This document shows positions 60,293 to 64,000 of a DNA stretch of 64,000 nucleotides, piece by piece. Position numbers and translations under genes: made by a program. The stretch spans positions 385,117 through 449,116 of the forward strand of contig NZ_VDBO01000004.1 of NCBI RefSeq assembly GCF_005930355.1. The letters run 5' to 3'. Origin of the DNA: Paenibacillus sinopodophylli. Lineage in GTDB: Bacteria > Bacillota > Bacilli > Paenibacillales > Paenibacillaceae. Under the pieces are notes generated by a model, which worked only from the letters and a program-made list of their open reading frames with translations, ran no database searches and had not been told where the DNA came from. Within the stretch, counting starts at the first letter, position 1; the number at the start of each line of letters is the position of its first letter.

Positions 60293-60706
60293 TCATTCAG
60301 TCGGATATGGTTTCCTGCCTACAAAGCCATCATGCAGGCCATGATAGTAACTGACCCGTTCTTCGCCTTCTTTCCAGCAGATGAGGATGTCCTCACCGTT
60401 CAGCACCGATGGGAAATCCATCAAGCCAGGGTTGATCATTTTCAACTGTACGCCTTTACGGGCAAAATTATCAATGAGCAGGTCTGCCTCCATCTTCATA
60501 AATTCCAGCTCACTTTCCTGCTCAAAGAAAGGGTCTTTGCTTCCGTAACCTGATGCAGACGCCTGCTCTAATGCAGCTCTTTCCTTCTGATAATCCAAAT
60601 ATTTATCCTCGAATTGCGCTGTCAACTGCTGAAGCTGACGCAAGGCTGCCTGCAGCTCCGGCAGCAGCTCGTTAGCCTCGCTTATTGTAAAGGTTCTGTT
60701 CTCCAT
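60293..60706 (-). CDS. DUF2203 family protein
   Basis: A 137-residue protein covering a complete DUF2203 domain. TFTISEANELLPELQAALRQ at the start, a coiled-coil middle, and the conserved C-terminal block FARKGVQLKMINPGLMDFPS, then ILICWKEGEERVSYYHGLHD, are diagnostic. Function unknown; small cytoplasmic protein. GGAGTG lies 8 nt before the ATG. It follows the HisRS-like gene, which ends 87 bp upstream. Confidence 0.85.
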   Translation of the reverse strand: MENRTFTISEANELLPELQAALRQLQQLTAQFEDKYLDYQKERAALEQASASGYGSKDPFFEQESELEFMKMEADLLIDNFARKGVQLKMINPGLMDFPSVLNGEDILICWKEGEERVSYYHGLHDGFVGRKPYPTE

Positions 60707-60793
60707 CGTCGCTCACTCCTCACCCGCTAAACGTTCGTTATCCATCTCTTGCTCGTATCCTGATCTCTTGTACCTATACACTAAGTGTAACCA

Positions 60794-61753
60794 TTATTGG
60801 CTTGTGCGTGCAAGCTCTGGCAGCAGCCGGTCTAATCCAATCGCACTAATGAGCATCCGTTCTTTCCGTCGTCCGAGCAGCTGATTCGGCCAATCGACAT
60901 AGCCGCCGTCCCCAATTGTATAGCTATTGCCGTTAATAACCGTTTTAATAGTGAATTGGAGGCCTTGATAATAAGCATTGGATTCCACCGAGTCAGAAAC
61001 GGAAAGCTTTGCTTTGATACCTTGCTCTCTGCTGTATTGCAGTACTCGCTCGACGAGTCCATCTGCATCCGCATATCCTTTTCGAGCATTAAGTACGATC
61101 TCAATATCGGTTTGGAACAACCTGTCAAACAAGGATTGATAAACGCTTGCTTGCTCCAAGAACGCTTGCTTTTCGAATGAGTAAGAACCGTTATCCTTGC
61201 CCGAGGTAACTAAGCAAAAGACATGAAAGTGCGGAAGCATGCCCGGAGCGTTGTTCAAGCTTTGAGCTCTAATATGCCTATGGGTCGTGCCGAATCTGAG
61301 AAAGGTGCTCGAATTATCCGCTTGATCAGATTTCAACAAATGGGCAACGTGAAGCGCGAGCAGATTGGTGGCATCGGCAACGACCTCTGTTCCCCTTAAT
61401 GCCGATATTACTTTATTCTGATCGACCGTTGCGACTACTGAGCAGGAACCGAGTGGTGCGACAGGAGAAAGCTGTATAGCTGCAAAAGATTGTTCCTCGG
61501 CTATTCGAAGCACATCAAGCTCCAGCTGTTTCAACGTCAATAAATCGCCCTCAGCAGGCTGCACGAATCGATTGGCCTCGTATTTTTTCAACAATTCCTT
61601 AGGCTCTATTTGCTCCATTTTCTCTCTAAACACCTCTAGCAGCAAACTGTTCAGATCCGATGCCGATATTTGCTTCGTTAACAATGTCATAATTTTATCC
61701 TGGCCTAATTCACGCAATATCCGGTGAAGATTAGGTGAATGATCTCTTTGCAT
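60794..61753 (-). CDS. HisRS/HisZ-like class II synthetase paralogue
   Basis: A 319-residue protein with no anticodon-binding domain. The LRFGTTHRHIRAQSLNNAPG segment resembles motif 2 of histidyl-tRNA synthetases, and TIGDGGYVDWPNQLLGRRKE followed by LISAIGLDRLLPEL resembles the GGGRYDGL...GxGLER motif 3. IQLSPVAPLGSCSVVATVDQ lies between them. Such paralogues include HisZ (regulatory) and other enzymes with ATP- or amino-acid-binding roles; residues that contact histidine cannot be assigned by eye. The start has GAAGGAG upstream. The gene is divergent from an RNA-ligase gene across 125 bp. Confidence 0.6.
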   Translation of the reverse strand: MQRDHSPNLHRILRELGQDKIMTLLTKQISASDLNSLLLEVFREKMEQIEPKELLKKYEANRFVQPAEGDLLTLKQLELDVLRIAEEQSFAAIQLSPVAPLGSCSVVATVDQNKVISALRGTEVVADATNLLALHVAHLLKSDQADNSSTFLRFGTTHRHIRAQSLNNAPGMLPHFHVFCLVTSGKDNGSYSFEKQAFLEQASVYQSLFDRLFQTDIEIVLNARKGYADADGLVERVLQYSREQGIKAKLSVSDSVESNAYYQGLQFTIKTVINGNSYTIGDGGYVDWPNQLLGRRKERMLISAIGLDRLLPELARTSQ

Positions 61754-61878
61754 AAAAGTTCTCCTTCTTATGGTTTTCTATTCTAAACAGGAATTGTTCC
61801 GTTTATAACGAATTATACGTTAATCGCAGTTAGGAATGTGTCACAGTCATACTGCTAAACGCTTAGGAGCTGAAATGT

Positions 61879-62658
61879 ATGGATTTGAAGAAGCTAAATT
61901 CGCTTACGAAATATCCCAGTATTCTCACTTACCACCGCCTCGGTGAGAGAGGAAGATTGACAGAGACATTAACCGATGAGAATGGATATTTACATGACTC
62001 GGAGTTTGTATATTTGTATGAAAAAGTTGACGGAGAGAACGCGAGAATCATTTTTTTCAAAAATGATAAAGGTGAACCTGATTATTTAATTGGCTCAAGG
62101 GAGGAGCTCTTGTATGCAAAAGGTGACCGCATCGGCAACCCCTATGGCAATATCGCAGACTTTCTAAAACCGATAGCCGAAAAAACGTTGGACAACATCT
62201 TCTCGGATAAGGATTGGGCGCTGACCGTCATTTATCAAGAATCATACGGTGGGAAGACGAAGGCAGCCAAAAATTATACAGATAGCAAAGCTCAGCATTA
62301 TCGGTTTTTCGATGTCTTCTCGATAGACAAGGCCGAACTGGATCATCTCCTATCTCTGCCTCAGGAAAGGATCGCCGAATGGCGCGAGCACGGGCATCAG
62401 CCCTTTTATCATGAAGAAGGTAAAACACGATTTGCTAAACGTCTCGGGTTAGACTCAGCACCACTGTTAGCGGAGAAACTCGGCTTGCGCTTGCCCCGAA
62501 CAATAGCGGACATTTATACCTTTTTGAAACAATTCGAGCACACACAAGTCGGTATTGATGCATCAGGCAGATCAGAAGGCATAATTGCTCGTTCGGCTGA
62601 TCGAAAGCAAATTCGAAAAATAAGGTTCGAAGATTATGAAAGAACACTCAAGAAATAG
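61879..62658 (+). CDS. RNA ligase family protein (Rnl2-like)
   Basis: A 259-residue ATP-dependent ligase. Nucleotidyltransferase motif I is YEKVDGENARI (Lys49 the likely AMP-acceptor), a central YRFFDVF motif III follows, motif IV is SEGIIARS and motif V IRKIRFEDYER near the C-terminus. Length and the absence of an OB domain fit an Rnl2-type RNA-end-joining enzyme. Substrate is unknown; phage-type repair or tRNA repair are possibilities. AGGAG lies 9 nt before the ATG. It converges with the GNAT gene, 8 bp away. Confidence 0.8.
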   Translation: MDLKKLNSLTKYPSILTYHRLGERGRLTETLTDENGYLHDSEFVYLYEKVDGENARIIFFKNDKGEPDYLIGSREELLYAKGDRIGNPYGNIADFLKPIAEKTLDNIFSDKDWALTVIYQESYGGKTKAAKNYTDSKAQHYRFFDVFSIDKAELDHLLSLPQERIAEWREHGHQPFYHEEGKTRFAKRLGLDSAPLLAEKLGLRLPRTIADIYTFLKQFEHTQVGIDASGRSEGIIARSADRKQIRKIRFEDYERTLKK

Positions 62659-62666
62659 CAGACCGA

Positions 62667-63254
62667 TCATTGGAATTCGAATCCTCTAACCTTTGCAAAA
62701 ATCATCGTATCTTGAAGCGAGCCGTCAACAGACGGTTTCTCCTTGCGAAGGATGCCTTCGCACGTATATCCGCTTCGCTCCGCTACCTTCGCGCTGCGGC
62801 TATTTCTCGCGTCGCATCTAATTTCCATTCGGTTTGCTTCAAGCTCTTGTATAGCGAAATCGGTTATCGCTTCAACCGCTTCCGATATGTAGCCCTTGGC
62901 TCCGAAGGAGCTTCTTACCCAATAGCCTATTTCAAATTTGCGTGTTTCCCAGTCTATACGATGAAGACCGCTGCTCCCAATAAGCTGACCTGTGTCTTTT
63001 AGAAACAACAGCAGCATAAGATCGGTTCGCTCCAAGTACTTCACTCTCGAGCTTCTAATGACGAGCTCAGAATCCTCCACAGAGGGAAGCTGAGCTGCCC
63101 ACGGCATCCAAGGCAATAGCTCAGCTCGACTTTCTATAACGGCTTTGTTCAATTGAGCACCATCTCCCCATAACGGTGCTCGTATAAGCAGCCTGCTGCT
63201 CTCGAAGCTTTCAGGCACATTCAACATTATAGGGCTAACCATTTCACGACTCAT
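62667..63254 (-). CDS. GNAT acetyltransferase, RimJ/RimL-type
   Basis: A 195-residue acetyltransferase of the ribosomal-protein-acetylating class. SFESSRLLIRAPLWGDGAQL at the N-terminus, the GYWVRSSFGAKGYISEAVEA acetyl-CoA loop, and MEIRCDARNSRSAKVAERSG are the landmark blocks of the RimJ/RimL group. GGAGGAG lies upstream of the ATG. It follows a second GNAT gene by 21 bp and the two are probably co-transcribed. Confidence 0.88.
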   Translation of the reverse strand: MSREMVSPIMLNVPESFESSRLLIRAPLWGDGAQLNKAVIESRAELLPWMPWAAQLPSVEDSELVIRSSRVKYLERTDLMLLLFLKDTGQLIGSSGLHRIDWETRKFEIGYWVRSSFGAKGYISEAVEAITDFAIQELEANRMEIRCDARNSRSAKVAERSGYTCEGILRKEKPSVDGSLQDTMIFAKVRGFEFQ

Positions 63255-63275
63255 TGGTATGCTCCTCCTATTCTG

Positions 63276-63791
63276 CTAAAGCGTTACGTTCTTATAATAA
63301 TAGATCGTGTCATCAAATCCCCCATCTGCTGATCTCGCATAATTCGGTATTCGACCAGCTTCAACATAACCCAATGATTGATACAGCAGGTTTGAAGGAT
63401 CGCCTGCTCGAGTATCTAATACAAGCAAGCTCCGGTCCTCAAGCTTCGCACGATCTTCTGCTGCATTCATTAGCAAGCGTGCAATTCCTATCCTGCGAGC
63501 TTTGGGGTGAACCATGAGCTTTGCGATTTCCGCGCGGTGTGAGCCGTTCGCTTTCTGGCACAAGTGAAGCTGTACGGAGCCGACCGTCTCTCCATTCTGC
63601 TCTACAATCCATAATACAACCTCGTCACTCATAACCGAAGACCAATAGGCTAGTGCTTCCTCATGACTTAATGGAGGCAAAAAACCAATCGATGCCCCTT
63701 CATCTACAACGTCGACTAATAAGGTAGCGAGATTTCTCAACTTTATTGCAGTCATTTCGGACAATTCGGTAATGGCATGCCTGACTAACAT
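63276..63791 (-). CDS. GNAT acetyltransferase
   Basis: A 171-residue GNAT protein. AEIAKLMVHPKARRIGIARL is the acetyl-CoA-binding loop (R-R-x-G-x-A), and LLVLDTRAGDPSNLLYQSLG the C-terminal motif. The N-terminal domain (TLLVDVVDEGASIGFLPPLS) matches the toxin-resistance type of acetyltransferases such as those inactivating small antibiotics or tabtoxin, but substrate is unknown. GGAGGAAAAGGA precedes the ATG. The tRNA-Leu gene lies upstream on the same strand. Confidence 0.85.
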   Translation of the reverse strand: MLVRHAITELSEMTAIKLRNLATLLVDVVDEGASIGFLPPLSHEEALAYWSSVMSDEVVLWIVEQNGETVGSVQLHLCQKANGSHRAEIAKLMVHPKARRIGIARLLMNAAEDRAKLEDRSLLVLDTRAGDPSNLLYQSLGYVEAGRIPNYARSADGGFDDTIYYYKNVTL

Positions 63792-63878
63792 TCCTTTTCC
63801 TCCGCTCCATTAATAAGCAAATAAATATAGACAGTATCATAACATAAGTGAGAGTAATCCATTAAAAACATAACAAAA

Positions 63879-63912
63879 AAGCCCTTTAGATCGTAATGAT
63901 CCAAAGGACTTC
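63879..63912 (-). terminator. Terminator of the tRNA-Leu gene
   Basis: AGCCCTTTAGATC (63880-63892) pairs with GATCCAAAGGACT (63898-63910) with two G-U pairs; T-rich sequence follows on the minus strand. Confidence 0.7.
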
Positions 63913-63924
63913 GGTTTTTAAAAA

Positions 63925-64000
63925 TGGTGCCGATGAGAGGACTCGAACCTCCACGGTTTCCCTCACGATTTTGAGTCGCGCGCGTCTGCCATTCCGCCAC
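63925..64000 (-). tRNA. tRNA-Leu (anticodon CAA), 5' end beyond window
   Basis: On the minus strand the end reads GGTTCGAGTCCTCTCATCGG then CACCA, with encoded CCA, T-loop TTCGAGT and a seven-base anticodon loop CTCAAAA, giving anticodon CAA. The long variable arm (GTGAGGGAAACCGTGG region) is that of a class II tRNA. The first six or so bases of the 5' acceptor strand lie past the right edge, so the gene is partial here. Confidence 0.9.

Noticed and set aside
63785..64000. 71-residue minus-strand frame at the right edge
   Set aside because: It reads through the tRNA-Leu gene and its terminator.
1..64000. CRISPR arrays, transposases or integrases
   Set aside because: No regularly spaced direct repeats and no DDE or recombinase-like protein was seen; the dispersed repeats are single or paired and irregularly placed.

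Overview
The window looks like chromosomal DNA of a spore-forming, low-to-mid GC Gram-positive of the Paenibacillus type. Ribosome binding sites are strong AGGAGG-like sequences, several genes start with TTG or GTG, a secreted enzyme carries three SLH domains, and the xpaC-yaaN, tdk, thyA, bdbC and htpG genes resemble Bacillales versions. Most genes lie on the minus strand. I see no prophage, insertion sequence, CRISPR array or rRNA. One tRNA-Leu(CAA) is cut by the right edge.

Left part (1-12.6 kb): the tail of an anti-sigma-factor-like gene; a Fur-box-controlled siderophore-binding lipoprotein beside a Btr-like AraC regulator; small hypothetical proteins; a luciferase-like oxidoreductase; thyA; DUF4180, DUF72 and MEKHLA proteins; bdbC; an acetyltransferase; and a membrane diguanylate cyclase with a structured leader. 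From 12.6 to 23.5 kb is an arabinose-type glycan locus: a LacI regulator with palindromic operators, an ABC importer (binding protein and two permeases), a GH127 beta-L-arabinofuranosidase and a 1354-residue modular secreted DUF5695 protein. htpG follows with a perfect CIRCE element, then a five-gene glycosyltransferase / pyruvyltransferase cluster that may decorate a cell or spore surface.

Middle (30-46 kb): stress and tellurite-type genes. These are a TerB-like protein, tdk, xpaC-yaaN (TelA), two unrelated accessory genes including an Imm11-like immunity protein, and a long minus-strand Ter cluster. That cluster reads terD, terD, terD, a terD-terD fusion, terC, a CitE-like lyase, a four-domain phosphoribosyltransferase/TRSP/StiP/PELOTA protein, a HAD phosphatase and an ATP-grasp ligase. 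It resembles the predicted Ter-linked nucleoside-like metabolite pathway. An ECF-sigma-type promoter precedes the first terD, and terminator-like hairpins separate several genes.

Right part (46-64 kb): a thioredoxin-like protein; a DUF4362 lipoprotein; a two-gene operon with a StlD/DarB-like ketosynthase fused to a haem-oxygenase-like (HDO) domain plus an unknown partner, which is the best candidate for undescribed chemistry; a TraB/GumN protein; an SLH-GH18 enzyme; a MarR-controlled ring-cleaving dioxygenase with a perfect 15-bp operator; an M15 peptidase; a second luciferase-like enzyme; Rrf2 and IclR regulators; an aldo-keto reductase with a glutamine amidotransferase; a HisRS-like class II synthetase paralogue divergent from an Rnl2-like RNA ligase; and two GNAT acetyltransferases.

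Across the window an approximately 95-bp, two-hairpin intergenic repeat occurs about seven times in both orientations, always between minus-strand genes.
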